From positions 62,001-126,000 of the forward strand of contig NZ_SCHN01000016.1 of the NCBI RefSeq assembly GCF_004120195.1: DNA of 64,000 bases, given 5' to 3'. A program made the position numbers and the translations under genes. The notes beneath the pieces were generated by a model, which was not told where the DNA came from, did no database searches, and saw nothing but the letters and a program-made list of their open reading frames with translations. Each line of letters starts with the position of its first letter. Position 1 is the first letter of the stretch. The DNA is from Enterovibrio baiacu. GTDB lineage: Bacteria; Pseudomonadota; Gammaproteobacteria; Enterobacterales; Vibrionaceae. Below, in pieces: positions 54,992-64,000 of this stretch.

Positions 54992-55933
54992 ATGCAAACT
55001 GACTCCCATACATTGATAGATATCCCATTTAACTTTCGCCATACCTGTTGGTTTTGTGGTGAGCCTGCTTCTCGAGAGCTGAACTTTCCACGTCGTGCTA
55101 ACAAGAACGTAGAACATGCGCTGTTGGCGATCCCCGCATGCAAAGAGTGTGAGGCAATCTCATACCCTCGTGACATCAAATCCATTTGGCAATTACGCGC
55201 CCATATCAAACAAAAGCTGATGACCAAATACACCAAACACCTCGCTGTTGGTGAAAACTGGACGAAGGAAGAGCTAGAAGACAGTGAGTTTTCAGGCTCG
55301 ATATTGGGTGGATTCGGTGAAAGTGCGTGGCAGATGTATGAAATCGCCAAGCAGCGAATCGCTTACGAAGGCTGGCCGCTGATCGTCGATGGTTTGCCAT
55401 TTTATGCTATCGATGACACGAGCAGTTTTGAATTTGATGGCACGCACTACGCCTCGCTTGCTGCGTGTATCGAATTCTTTGTCAACGCGAGTGATGTGGA
55501 CAGAGATCTGCTGACGCAAGTGGTGGACATTGTCACACCAGCACGCTTCGGTTACGCCCTGAAAATCGCCAAGCTGAATAAACGCATTTCCCCGTCAAGG
55601 CGCACGCAAATCATTGATGACATCGCCGTTCAGGAAGTAGAAGACCGCGAAGCCGAGCGCGAACGGTTGGCAATGAACGCCCAAGATCATGCCATTGTCG
55701 ATGTCTCCGTATCAGGCGCTACTGCACCCACGTTCGCCATTCAATGGGCGATGGATAGAGGCGCACACACGCTATCAGCACTTTGCCTACTAGAAGATGA
55801 CTACTTTGATGACTTCCAGTACCTCGGCGGCGCAGGTGCTTTCGCATCCTACAACGGCTTACAGTTGTATTTAGCAGCCAGAGAAGATGCTGCATGGGCG
55901 GAAGAGAATGATCCTAATAAGGATATGTGGTGA
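54992..55933 (+). CDS. Hypothetical protein with N-terminal HNH-like zinc motif
   Basis: A 313-residue soluble protein. The N-terminal 60 residues contain CWFCGEPA and ACKECEAI, a CxxC...CxxC pair like the zinc knuckle of HNH endonucleases, with a histidine (EHALLAI) between; the catalytic HNH residues are not clear. The rest, including EVEDREAERERL and a C-terminal DDFQYLGGAGAF region, matches nothing I know. The start is weakly supported. It is a single gene. Confidence 0.55.
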   Translation: MQTDSHTLIDIPFNFRHTCWFCGEPASRELNFPRRANKNVEHALLAIPACKECEAISYPRDIKSIWQLRAHIKQKLMTKYTKHLAVGENWTKEELEDSEFSGSILGGFGESAWQMYEIAKQRIAYEGWPLIVDGLPFYAIDDTSSFEFDGTHYASLAACIEFFVNASDVDRDLLTQVVDIVTPARFGYALKIAKLNKRISPSRRTQIIDDIAVQEVEDREAERERLAMNAQDHAIVDVSVSGATAPTFAIQWAMDRGAHTLSALCLLEDDYFDDFQYLGGAGAFASYNGLQLYLAAREDAAWAEENDPNKDMW

Positions 55934-56270
55934 GTCTGATACAGCCGTTTTTATCACTTCCCTTTTACTTTTTTCTTCAAAGTTGAAGGGCGTGAATTGC
56001 ATCTCGTCGTAAGCATTGCTAAGGCACCTTAAGACACGTCTAATGCGCTGTTTTTTGAGATATGTGACTCTACCGATTTACATTACTCCTAAGTCCAAAT
56101 AAACAAAACAAAATATTTTAATCTCGGATTTTGATGTGTGATTAAAAACCATCGCTTCTTATTTATAGCGTGGGTGGTGAACCTGATATAACCGTCGATG
56201 GAATAAAATATACCCATATAGATGCATATCTATTCATAGGGAAGTTTGACTTACAGAGACGGAGTTCGTG
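55934..56270. other. Intergenic region upstream of gdhA
   Basis: About 337 bases, AT-rich in the right half. No gene is visible; it probably holds the gdhA promoter. No clear operator palindrome was found. Confidence 0.5.
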
Positions 56271-57617
56271 ATGACAGAAGTGATGCTTAAAGACGCGTTT
56301 TTGTCGCGTGTTGCTAAAAATAACCCCAACCAGCCTGAGTACCTTCAGGCGGTGACAGAAGTAATAACCTCCATATGGCCCTTCGTTGAAAAGAACCCTA
56401 AATACATTGAAGCGGGGATCCTTGAGCGTTTGGTTGAGCCGGAACGTTTAATTCAATTTCGCGTGAGTTGGGTCGACGATAACGGCAAAGTGAACGTTAA
56501 CCGAGCGTTTCGTGTTCAACATAACTCTGCGATTGGTCCATACAAAGGAGGGATGCGTTTTCATCCTTCGGTCAATTCTTCAGTACTCAAGTTTTTGGCC
56601 TTTGAGCAGACGTTTAAAAACGCGTTAACAACCTTACCAATGGGCGGTGGTAAAGGGGGCAGTGATTTTGATCCGAAAGGCAGAAGTGACAACGAGATCA
56701 TGCGTTTTTGTCAGGCGCTGATGCTTGAACTGCACCGTCATTTAGGCGCTGATACGGACGTTCCTGCGGGCGATATCGGCGTGGGAGCGCGAGAAGTGGG
56801 CTTCATGACGGGCATGATGAAGAAGCTGTCTAACAGTGCCGAATGCGTATTTACCGGAAAAGGTTTGTCTTTTGGTGGCAGCTTGATCCGCCCAGAAGCC
56901 ACAGGCTATGGCCTGCTTTACTTTGTTGAAGCGATGTTGAAGGAAAAAAGACAAACATTGGTTGGGAAGCGTGTAGGTGTGTCGGGATCGGGGAACGTTG
57001 CACAATTTGCCATTGAGAAAGCGATGGAAATGGGCGGCAAAGTGATCACTGCATCCGATTCATGTGGCACCGTTTATGACCCTGAAGGCTTTACGCCCGA
57101 AAAGCTTTCAATTCTGATGGACATTAAAAATGTAAAACGTGGTCGCGTTGCAGATTACGCACTTAAAATGGGGCTGACTTACGCTGAGGGCGCGAAGCCT
57201 TGGCAATACGAAATGGATATCGCGCTGCCCTGTGCAACGCAGAATGAACTCACGGTTAATGACGCTGAAATGTTGGCTGGAAACGGCGTTCAGCTGGTTG
57301 CCGAGGGCGCGAACATGCCAAGTACGGCTGATGCTGTTGCTGTGTTCAACAATGTCGGTATTCTCTATGCGCCTGGCAAAGCAGCCAACGCAGGCGGTGT
57401 AGCAACCTCAGGTCTAGAAATGAGCCAAAACGCGCTTCGTTTGGGTTGGAGTCGTGAGGAAGTTGATCAGCGCTTGCAAGACATCATGCGTCGAATTCAC
57501 GATACCTGCGTGGAATATGGCCGTGATGAGTCAGGAAAGGTGAACTACGAACTCGGTGCGAACATCGCTGGGTTTGTGAAGGTGGCGGATGCGATGTTGG
57601 CACAAGGTGTGTGTTAA
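56271..57617 (+). CDS. gdhA: NADP-specific glutamate dehydrogenase
   Basis: A 448-residue hexameric GDH that makes glutamate from 2-oxoglutarate and ammonia. The substrate lysines lie in GPYKGGMRFHP, LPMGGGKGGSDFDPKG is the family signature, and SGSGNVAQFAIEK the nucleotide loop. Length matches E. coli GdhA (447). GGAG precedes ATG 56271; a GTG one codon upstream is less likely. Single gene closed by a terminator. Confidence 0.95.
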   Translation: MTEVMLKDAFLSRVAKNNPNQPEYLQAVTEVITSIWPFVEKNPKYIEAGILERLVEPERLIQFRVSWVDDNGKVNVNRAFRVQHNSAIGPYKGGMRFHPSVNSSVLKFLAFEQTFKNALTTLPMGGGKGGSDFDPKGRSDNEIMRFCQALMLELHRHLGADTDVPAGDIGVGAREVGFMTGMMKKLSNSAECVFTGKGLSFGGSLIRPEATGYGLLYFVEAMLKEKRQTLVGKRVGVSGSGNVAQFAIEKAMEMGGKVITASDSCGTVYDPEGFTPEKLSILMDIKNVKRGRVADYALKMGLTYAEGAKPWQYEMDIALPCATQNELTVNDAEMLAGNGVQLVAEGANMPSTADAVAVFNNVGILYAPGKAANAGGVATSGLEMSQNALRLGWSREEVDQRLQDIMRRIHDTCVEYGRDESGKVNYELGANIAGFVKVADAMLAQGVC

Positions 57618-57706
57618 GTCTTATCTGCATGGCATTGGAGCAGCCCCTTCTATAAGGAAGGTTTGATTATTACTTAAGCTTGGATGCCTTCTGTGAGTTA
57701 AACGAA

Positions 57707-57730
57707 AAAACGGCCCATCAGGGCCGTTTT
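57707..57730. terminator. Bidirectional terminator between gdhA and the RTX gene
   Basis: AAAACGGCCC / GGGCCGTTTT with an ATCA loop; A and T tracts on both sides serve the convergent genes. Confidence 0.85.
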
Positions 57731-57753
57731 ACGTTGTGTGAAACGCAGTTCAA

Positions 57754-60700
57754 TTAGGTGAAATCGAACAAGTCTTCATTCAGGGTATCCGCCGAGATGT
57801 TCTCGAGCGTGATGGTTGCTGCACCATCGTTAACGGATATCACAGTGTCTGCACCACTTTGTGTGAATGAAAGCAGGGCGTAGTCATTCGCGAGTGAACT
57901 ATCGATTTCAATGGTGTCTTGGCGTGCATTAAAATCAGTGATGATGTCTTTACCTGATTCGCTGTCAAAGTAGAAGATATCGTCATTCTTGCCGCCGGTT
58001 AGTGTGTCATTTCCTGTGCCGCCAGTGAGGAAATCATTTCCGTTTCCGCCGAGCAAGGTATCGTTGCCTTCACCGCCATTCAGCATATCATCGCCTTGGT
58101 TACCTTCCAGCAAATCGTCGCCGTCTTCCCCGTAAAGTGCATCGTTGTTGGTTGCGCCTTCAAGGCTGTCAGTGTCGTAGTTGAAGAACAGCTCTACACT
58201 TGCGGTTGCGCCGTCGGCATCGACCAAGAAGTAGCTGCCGTCTTCCGTTTGAACAATCACAGGTGGTGTTTGATCATTCTGAATACCTGTGACATTCAGT
58301 TGGAATACGAAGGTGCCATCTTCACCAATGGTATACAGATCAACACCTGCCGTGGCATTTGGCATCACGAATACGGGTTCACCATCCACGTAGCCAGCGG
58401 AGGACATGTAAGCACCCGCGCCATCAACCGTGTCGGTCAGTGTCATTGAACCATCAGCTCCCAATTCAAAGAGTGACGCCTGATCGCTGCCATTGCTTGA
58501 TGCAATCACATAGGTTGTTCCGTCCGCTTTTTCATAGAAGTTTGCCGAGTTCCCGCCGCCTGCTTTAACAGATTGAGAATCCACCAAAGTGAGGTTGCCT
58601 GTGGCACTGCTGACGGCATAGGTGTTCACACTATCATTGCCACTAGAGACGACGAAGGTGCCGCTGTCAGTGGTGACAATGTCGATGCCTGAAACGACAT
58701 CACCGGCTGCGATGGACGTGCCTGTTTCTGCGATTTTTCCTGTCTCGGGATCATAGGTCAGGATGTCGATGCGGTCGTTCTGTGCGCGCGTGGCGTAGAT
58801 GTACTCTGTGCCATCGTTCGCTTCATAGGCGACGTTTTCGCGAACGATACCGCCACGTAGGCCGGTTTGCGAACCGCCAAAGTAGGAAAGTCCGCCATTC
58901 AATGACAACTGACCGTCTTCGGAGATATGCCAAGTGGTGATGGAGCCGCTGTTTTGCGAGGTGACAAACAGGGTTTCTTGTCCATCAATGTTAGACACAT
59001 TGGATTGGGTTAAACCGTTACCCATTGCACCGACAGATAAGCCAGCATCTGCAAATTGAGACGTGATGTCGCCGCCCGATGTTGAGGTCACCGTACCCGT
59101 GCTGTTGTTGTAACTGATGCGGTCGGTTTCGGTGAGTGTTCCATCATTTTCAACGCGTGAGATGATGGTTGTGCCGCTGTAACCGAAGCTGGTAGAAATT
59201 ACGTATGGCACACCGTCAACGTCGACCGTTGTGGTGTTCCAGCTTGAGTTAGTGCCGTTCGTGACGGCGTTGTTGCTCGCACCGAGCAACAGGTTTGATG
59301 ACGTGCCATCGTCGCCCACAAGGTGGTCGTTGCCATCACCGCCATGAAGCTCGTCGTTATCTGCGCCGCCTTTCAGTAAGTCGTCACCGTTTCCGCCATC
59401 AAGGTAGTCATCGCCTTCTTCGCCGAACAACCTATCATTAAACGCATTGCCGTGGACGAAGCCCGTTGCGAGTTCGACAGTGGACGCATTGCCGTCTCCA
59501 TCGACCAAGAAGTATTTGCCGTTTTCGGTTTGAACGATGACAGGAGGCGTTTGATCGTTTTCCATGTCAGTAATGGTGGAGCGCAGAACCAGCGTGCCGT
59601 CTTCGGCGATGGTGTAGAGATCAACACCTTCTGTCGCATTTGGCATGACGAATACAGGTTCGCCTTCCACGTAACCCGCAGAAGACATGTACGCACCGCC
59701 GCCATCAACGGTGTCGGTCAAAGTGAGAGAGCCGTTAGCGCCTACTTCAAACAGGGATGCTTGGTCGCTGCCGTTGCTTGATGAAATGGCGTAGGTCGTG
59801 CCGTCTGCGGTTTGGTAGAAGTTTACAGAGTTGCCGCCGCCTGCTTTGACGGATTCTGTATCAACCAGTGAAAGGTTGCCCGTTGCGGAATCCACGGCGT
59901 AAATGTTGACGCTGTCATTTGCGCTGGAAGCAAGGTAAGTGCCGCTGTCCGTGGTGATGATATCAATGCCAGACACCCAATCGCCCGCCGCAACAGATGT
60001 CCCTGTCTCTGCGATTTTGCCTGTTGCTGGGTCGTAGGTCAGAATATCGATGCGGTCATTTTGTGAACGGGTCGCGTAAATGTATTCCGAGCCGTCGTCG
60101 GCTTCGAAAACCACGTTCTCTCGCACGATGCCGCCACGCAGCCATGTTTGAGAGCCGCCGAAGGCTGATAAGCCGCCGTCCAATGATAATTGACCGTCTT
60201 CAGAGATGTGCCATGTCGTGATCGAGCCGCTGTTTTGAGAGGTTAAAAACAGGGTAGGTTGGCCATCAACCACTGACATGTTCGATTGTGTGAGGCCATT
60301 ACCAAGTGCACCCACAGACAAGCCTGCATCGGTAATTTGTGACGTGATGTCACCACCAGACGTGGACGTGACCACGCCTGTGCTGTTGTTGTAGCTGATG
60401 CGATCTGTTTCAGTCAGTGTGCCGTCAGTTTCTACACGCGAAATGATGGTAGTGCCGCTGTAACCAAAGCTGGTTGATACCACGTAAGGGACGCTATCAA
60501 TGGTAATTGTTGTGGTATTCCAGGCGTTATTGGCTTCACCTTCTGTCGCTGGGCCTGCGGCTTCAATGCGCACAACGCCATCTTCGCCACTGTTGCCTGA
60601 ACCTGCATTTGGATCGGTTCCATCATCGCCAATCAGGCGATCATTACCCGCGCCACCAAACAAGGTGTCGTTATCATAACCACCATCTAATTGGTCGTTG

Positions 60701-61296
60701 CCGTTGCCACCGCGCAGTGTATCGTCGCCCTTGTCGCCGTAGAGCACATCATTGCCTTCTTGCCCCCAAAGGGAATCATTGTCATCGCCACCATGCATGG
60801 TGTCGCCGCCGTCGCCGCCCCAAAGCACATCGTTGCCTTGGTCGCCATTCACGGTATCGTCGCCGTCGTCACCGAAGATGACGTCGTTACCTTCGCCGCC
60901 ATTCGCGACATCATCATCATCGCCAGCGCGGATTTTGTCGTCGCCAGTGCCGCCGTATAGGGTATCGCTGCCTTCGTTACCGAAAAGGCGATCTGCGCCG
61001 CTGCCACCTGAGATGGTGTCATCACCTAGGCCGCCTTCTACAAGGTCGTCGCCATCATCACCAAATAGGTTGTCGTTATCGAAACCGCCGCGAACCCAAT
61101 CGTTGCCGGCATCGCCATGTACCTCATCTGTTCCGTCGCCGCCGATCACCGTATCGTCGCCGTCACCGCCGTAGATGAAATCCGTATCGCCATCGCCTTG
61201 AATGTAATCATTCCCGTCGTGGCCATAAATGGTGTCTACGCCTGTCGTTCCTCGAAGTCTATCGTCACCGTTTGTCCCATTGATGATGTTTGACAT
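57754..61296 (-). CDS. Large RTX calcium-binding protein with two propeller-like domains
   Basis: A 1180-residue predicted secreted protein. Residues 1-225 carry over 20 glycine/aspartate nonapeptides (GGxGxDxLx type) that bind Ca2+. Two copies of a beta-propeller-like domain follow, residues about 256-612 and 683-1039, offset by 427 residues. RTX repeats also lie between them (613-665) and after them (1040-1110). The C-terminal 70 residues, ending LFDFT, look like a type I secretion signal; no Sec signal is present. No ABC/HlyD/TolC exporter gene is adjacent. A ligand-binding or adhesive role is plausible; haemolysis is not indicated. SD AAAGGA before ATG 61296. Confidence 0.8.
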   Translation of the reverse strand: MSNIINGTNGDDRLRGTTGVDTIYGHDGNDYIQGDGDTDFIYGGDGDDTVIGGDGTDEVHGDAGNDWVRGGFDNDNLFGDDGDDLVEGGLGDDTISGGSGADRLFGNEGSDTLYGGTGDDKIRAGDDDDVANGGEGNDVIFGDDGDDTVNGDQGNDVLWGGDGGDTMHGGDDNDSLWGQEGNDVLYGDKGDDTLRGGNGNDQLDGGYDNDTLFGGAGNDRLIGDDGTDPNAGSGNSGEDGVVRIEAAGPATEGEANNAWNTTTITIDSVPYVVSTSFGYSGTTIISRVETDGTLTETDRISYNNSTGVVTSTSGGDITSQITDAGLSVGALGNGLTQSNMSVVDGQPTLFLTSQNSGSITTWHISEDGQLSLDGGLSAFGGSQTWLRGGIVRENVVFEADDGSEYIYATRSQNDRIDILTYDPATGKIAETGTSVAAGDWVSGIDIITTDSGTYLASSANDSVNIYAVDSATGNLSLVDTESVKAGGGNSVNFYQTADGTTYAISSSNGSDQASLFEVGANGSLTLTDTVDGGGAYMSSAGYVEGEPVFVMPNATEGVDLYTIAEDGTLVLRSTITDMENDQTPPVIVQTENGKYFLVDGDGNASTVELATGFVHGNAFNDRLFGEEGDDYLDGGNGDDLLKGGADNDELHGGDGNDHLVGDDGTSSNLLLGASNNAVTNGTNSSWNTTTVDVDGVPYVISTSFGYSGTTIISRVENDGTLTETDRISYNNSTGTVTSTSGGDITSQFADAGLSVGAMGNGLTQSNVSNIDGQETLFVTSQNSGSITTWHISEDGQLSLNGGLSYFGGSQTGLRGGIVRENVAYEANDGTEYIYATRAQNDRIDILTYDPETGKIAETGTSIAAGDVVSGIDIVTTDSGTFVVSSGNDSVNTYAVSSATGNLTLVDSQSVKAGGGNSANFYEKADGTTYVIASSNGSDQASLFELGADGSMTLTDTVDGAGAYMSSAGYVDGEPVFVMPNATAGVDLYTIGEDGTFVFQLNVTGIQNDQTPPVIVQTEDGSYFLVDADGATASVELFFNYDTDSLEGATNNDALYGEDGDDLLEGNQGDDMLNGGEGNDTLLGGNGNDFLTGGTGNDTLTGGKNDDIFYFDSESGKDIITDFNARQDTIEIDSSLANDYALLSFTQSGADTVISVNDGAATITLENISADTLNEDLFDFT
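58180..59250 (-). repeat. Internal direct repeat, copy B (propeller-like domain 2)
   Basis: Residues about 683-1039 of the RTX protein. The DNA is a direct repeat of copy A at an offset of 1281 bp. Blocks such as TTTVDVDGVPYVISTSFGYS, SGSITTWHISEDGQLSL and NDRIDILTYDPETGKIAETG match copy A almost residue by residue. Confidence 0.8.
59461..60531 (-). repeat. Internal direct repeat, copy A (propeller-like domain 1)
   Basis: Residues about 256-612 of the RTX protein. Its copies in the same order as B, 427 residues apart, show a tandem domain duplication with RTX repeats as linker. Confidence 0.8.
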
Positions 61297-61861
61297 TCCT
61301 TTATCCCTCTGTTGATTAATGCGCGTCTTGTTGTGGTTATAAAATGAGCGCTTGGTTGAGTGGCATTACTATAAATGTGGATATTTGGACTTTGAAATAA
61401 AGGGCATCTCTCACTTAAGACATACTGATCATTTATAAGGCGAGAAGAGAGGAAAAGAGGGAAAAAGCATGAGTTGGCATTTGGGCTAAATGAATATTAC
61501 TGAATGTTTAAGCGTTATCTAGCATCGTTTTAAACATTAGTGATCTCTTAACTATATATAATATAGAGAGTTACCAGAAAAATCTTTCGTGGGATGATAT
61601 CTCGAAATTGTTGAGTTTATGCGACTTGCTCCAACATGATGAAAAAAGCATGAAGTTACTGTTTTGTTGTGGATTGGAATGGGTATCACTGCTTGAAAGT
61701 TTCCTCTAATACACATAAATGGCACCGACGTAGGCAAAATTGCAAGGTGTTTAAAAAATGAGATCTAAGAATTCACAACGTTCTTACACCCGGTGGATCA
61801 GTTGGCGGTAGACTGCTTCATCAATTTTCTCGTCTTTTGAAAGTGAAAGGTTCTGCGGTTT
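61297..61861. other. AT-rich intergenic region between RTX and PAP2 genes
   Basis: About 565 bases between divergent genes. It is AT-rich with a purine-rich stretch near 61440-61465 and no convincing frame with a ribosome site. It should hold both promoters; no clear operator palindrome was found. Confidence 0.5.
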
Positions 61862-62593
61862 ATGGTTTTTCAGAAAAAATATGGATTGATGTGCGCTGTA
61901 TTGCTTTGCATGTTTTTGTCTTTTTCTGCGCTTGTTTCAATGCGCTTTTCGTTTGTTGGTGAAGTGAATGACGCAGTGGGTGCAGCGTTTTCTTTGCTGT
62001 CGTGGTCTGCGGGTCCTAAAGGGTTCTTGTTTACCACTGCGTTGCTTTGTGCCATTCCCTTTTTCTTAAAATGGCCTCGTCAGCGGGTGTTAGTGTGTTT
62101 GTCGTGCTTTGTGTTTGTGCTCGGCGCGAGTTTCGTCACCAAAACCGTGTTGAAATCGGTCACACAAGAACCTCGTCCTTACACGCATGTATTGGAGGAT
62201 CTAGATGCGGTAGATTCTGCGAACGCTTTCTATTTGATGTCGTCAGCAGAACGCGTGAATACGATTGAAGCGGTGAAGGGATCGGTGAGCGACTGGCGGT
62301 TGCCGCATTGGGAAAAAGAAACCAATTATTCGTTCCCTTCTGGGCACACGATTTTCGCAGCGTGTGCGGCCATTTTTTGGGGCGCGATTTTGCTGTCTGA
62401 AGGCTATCGTTTGTGCGCGGTGATATTGACAATGTGGGCAGGTCTTGTGGGCATGAGTCGGCTTTGGCTCGGCATGCATTGGCCTGTGGATCTTTTCGGT
62501 TCTCTCGTCTTCGCTACGGCGATCTGCTTCCTTGTTCCCGTTGTTGAAATTGCCATTTTCCGGCGAGGTCGGATACAAAATAACCAAGGGTGA
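61862..62593 (+). CDS. PAP2-family membrane phosphatase (PgpB-like)
   Basis: A 243-residue inner-membrane phosphatase with about six membrane segments. Motifs in order: KSVTQEPRPY, SFPSGHTIFA and SRLWLGMHWPVDL, i.e. KxxxxxxRP, PSGH and SRxxxxxHxxxD. The family dephosphorylates undecaprenyl pyrophosphate, phosphatidylglycerol phosphate or diacylglycerol pyrophosphate. The cluster with a DedA protein 1.3 kb downstream fits lipid-carrier recycling. The SD is weak. Confidence 0.85.
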   Translation: MVFQKKYGLMCAVLLCMFLSFSALVSMRFSFVGEVNDAVGAAFSLLSWSAGPKGFLFTTALLCAIPFFLKWPRQRVLVCLSCFVFVLGASFVTKTVLKSVTQEPRPYTHVLEDLDAVDSANAFYLMSSAERVNTIEAVKGSVSDWRLPHWEKETNYSFPSGHTIFAACAAIFWGAILLSEGYRLCAVILTMWAGLVGMSRLWLGMHWPVDLFGSLVFATAICFLVPVVEIAIFRRGRIQNNQG

Positions 62594-62608
62594 TGTAAGG
62601 GGGGAATG

Positions 62609-62631
62609 AAAAGGGCGTGCGCCCTTTTTTT
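62609..62631 (+). terminator. Rho-independent terminator after the PAP2 gene
   Basis: AAAAGGGC / GCCCTTTT stem followed by more T. Confidence 0.82.
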
Positions 62632-62760
62632 ACGCCTGCGCGTTAGATTTTTAAACCGTGGGTGTTTGCTCAACTTTACGTGCATTCGCCCTGACAAAAA
62701 TGTTGTCTTTTTTCAGGTTTAGAAGTAAATAGTAACTACCTTCATTCTCTTGGTTCTCGC

Positions 62761-63138
62761 GTGGAAAAACTGCCCAAAAAGCTGCCATTTATCATGGTAT
62801 TGCTTACTGTGTTATTTTGCAGTTACGCCCTTGGTGTGATTGGGTTAAGTCATGCTAAAAATGTAATAAATAAGGCTGTCAGCCAAGAATCCGAACCAGA
62901 CACCAAGATCGACACATTAGCCCCGCGCATTGCGTCACCTCGTATACTCATTTCTGCGTCAGACCCGCTAGATAAAGATCCACTTTCTTGGCCAGTGTTG
63001 TTTGCCTCTTTTGCAAGCTTGCTGGCGTTGGGATGCATCTTGTATGGGTTTCCAAGAACACACCTTTTTATCGACACCGATCGCTTAGCGGGTTGGCAAG
63101 ACGCCAACCTGCAATATCGATTTATTCACTCCCGCTAG
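62761..63138 (+). CDS. Small two-TM membrane protein
   Basis: A 125-residue protein with membrane segments at about 10-30 and 77-97 and a periplasmic linker rich in Ser and Asp. No family is recognised. The frame starts at GTG 62761, with no clear SD; ATG 62794 is an alternative but would cut the first segment. Its place between two lipid-related genes is the only functional hint. Confidence 0.45.
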   Translation: MEKLPKKLPFIMVLLTVLFCSYALGVIGLSHAKNVINKAVSQESEPDTKIDTLAPRIASPRILISASDPLDKDPLSWPVLFASFASLLALGCILYGFPRTHLFIDTDRLAGWQDANLQYRFIHSR

Positions 63139-63276
63139 AAGCCAAACGTCGCGCGACACATTGACGCCTCTTTTTTCAGTGATCACGCCTAACGTGGCGT
63201 AACACGTCGTGTAGAACAATAAAAACCAATGACTCCGTAACACGCATTTCTAGCACCTTGGTATTTTGGAGAAACC

Positions 63277-63948
63277 ATGTTTGAAGCAATCCAAGAGGTT
63301 TTGGTCGCCATTTGGCACCAAGACTTCAATGCACTACTCACACCGGGCAGTGCAACCCTCATTTACATTCTTGTAGCGATTCTTATCAGCCTCGAGAGCG
63401 GCTTTCTCCCTGCGGCCCCTTTGCCATGTGACAGTATCGTCGTGCTTGTTGGCACCCTGTCTGCAGTGGGCGTGCTTGATCCTTTCCTTGCGTTCCCGAT
63501 GCTGATCATTGCGGCATCCATGGGCAGTTGGTTAGCATTTTCACAAGGTCGATGGCTAAACAGATTGCCTCTGGTGCAGTCTTGGTTGGCGAAAGTGCCT
63601 GAAAAGCAAATGCGGACAGTCGACGCGCTTTTATGCCGTCATGGTCTGGTGGCGTTGTTTATCGCGCGCTTTGTACCGGGTGTTCGTTCTGTGCTGCCGA
63701 TGATGATGGGGATGCGTGTTCATGAAGCACCGCGTTTTCATTACTTTGCGTGGTTGAGCGCCACCATGTGGGTGTTCTTGCTGTCGGGATTGGGTTACCT
63801 ATTACCGTCATTGCCGGAGCCGATCAGCCGCTTAGTGACAATGGGGCTGATGGCAGCACCTGTGATCACCTTGTGTATTGCGATTTTGACGGCGATAACG
63901 TGGCGCATTCGTAAGGCGCTGCAAGGAAATCTAAAACCTTCTGCATAA
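63277..63948 (+). CDS. DedA-family membrane protein
   Basis: A 223-residue DedA/VTT protein. The conserved helix FIARFVPGVRSVLPMMMGM carries the R-x-x-P-x-x-R motif, and LESGFLPAAPLPCDSIVVLVG matches the first family block. DedA proteins move lipids such as undecaprenyl phosphate or phosphatidylethanolamine and affect membrane potential and drug resistance. TTTTGGAGAAACC provides the SD. It is separate from the upstream small gene. Confidence 0.87.
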   Translation: MFEAIQEVLVAIWHQDFNALLTPGSATLIYILVAILISLESGFLPAAPLPCDSIVVLVGTLSAVGVLDPFLAFPMLIIAASMGSWLAFSQGRWLNRLPLVQSWLAKVPEKQMRTVDALLCRHGLVALFIARFVPGVRSVLPMMMGMRVHEAPRFHYFAWLSATMWVFLLSGLGYLLPSLPEPISRLVTMGLMAAPVITLCIAILTAITWRIRKALQGNLKPSA

Positions 63949-64000
63949 CATTGCTTTTGTGCGCGCTGACGTTAGTATTGCGCGCTTTCTTTAACTGAGT

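Noticed and set aside
60507-61174. Long + strand frames opposite the RTX gene (rich in Ser/Pro/Arg/His)
   Set aside because: They mirror the repetitive Gly/Asp codons of the RTX nonapeptides, have low-complexity translations and no ribosome site.

Overview
The window looks like a chromosomal segment of a marine gammaproteobacterium of the family Vibrionaceae. I infer this from the gene content (malI-malX-malY, mannosylglycerate PTS mngR-mngA-mngB, tryptophanase with a TnaC leader, rlmF, NADP-GDH, a CHASE-GGDEF cyclase), from the roughly balanced base composition, and from heptamer repeats of a kind I associate with vibrios. A Grimontia/Enterovibrio-like organism is my best guess; the species cannot be fixed from sequence reading alone. 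I saw no rRNA, tRNA, CRISPR array, insertion sequence, integrase or phage structural gene. The mix of catabolic, transport and regulatory islands would suit a secondary chromosome, but that is inference.

Layout. 0-4.2 kb: ACR3 arsenite exporter, arginase-family hydrolase and CHASE-GGDEF diguanylate cyclase on +. 4.2-9.7 kb, on -: a two-gene ADP-ribosylation module (macrodomain-linked sirtuin SirTM overlapping a zinc-type macrodomain protein), a double SnoaL-fold lipoprotein, an AraC regulator and an RhlE-like RNA helicase. 9.9-14.3 kb, on +: GCS2 ligase, AstE-like amidohydrolase and a small conserved protein, then an acetyltransferase and a zinc-ribbon protein. 15-16 kb: a methyltransferase isolated in AT-rich DNA. 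16.2-18.6 kb: phosphatase and Na/phosphate symporter on -. 18.9-24.7 kb: DeoR regulator plus a UgpBAEC-like ABC importer and a metallophosphoesterase, probably for glycerophosphodiester or glycerol-phosphate use. 24.8-30.5 kb: mannosylglycerate uptake and hydrolysis (mngR, mngA, mngB). 30.7-34 kb: GFA protein, frmA and a dicarboxylate/amino-acid symporter. 35-40.5 kb: M50 protease and the malI/malX/malY locus. 40.7-45 kb: glycosyltransferase, DedA-LssY protein and a PhoPQ-like two-component system. 45-48.1 kb: two lipoproteins, tnaA and its leader. 48.4-50.6 kb: two paralogous GTPases followed by a heptamer array. 50.7-57.6 kb: K+ channel, YkvA protein, rlmF, a DUF4177/YidD-like/TM2-like cluster, a Cys-rich protein and gdhA. 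57.7-61.3 kb: a 1180-residue RTX protein with a duplicated propeller-like domain. 61.8-64 kb: PAP2 phosphatase, small membrane protein and DedA protein.

How it works together. Much of the window is carbon, nitrogen and phosphorus scavenging under local regulators: MngR, MalI, the DeoR protein and TnaC each sit beside their likely targets, and operator-like palindromes are visible for MalI, MngR and the DeoR protein. Well-formed intrinsic terminators separate almost all transcription units, so operon limits can be read with fair confidence.

The items most worth a second look are an uncalled TnaC leader peptide with exact W/D/P spacing, the SirTM-macrodomain pair without its usual lipoylation partners, the GTPase pair in which one member has lost its G3 motif, the GCS2/AstE-like/small-protein operon, the duplicated RTX-propeller protein, and a long inverted repeat abutting the Shine-Dalgarno of the diguanylate cyclase.
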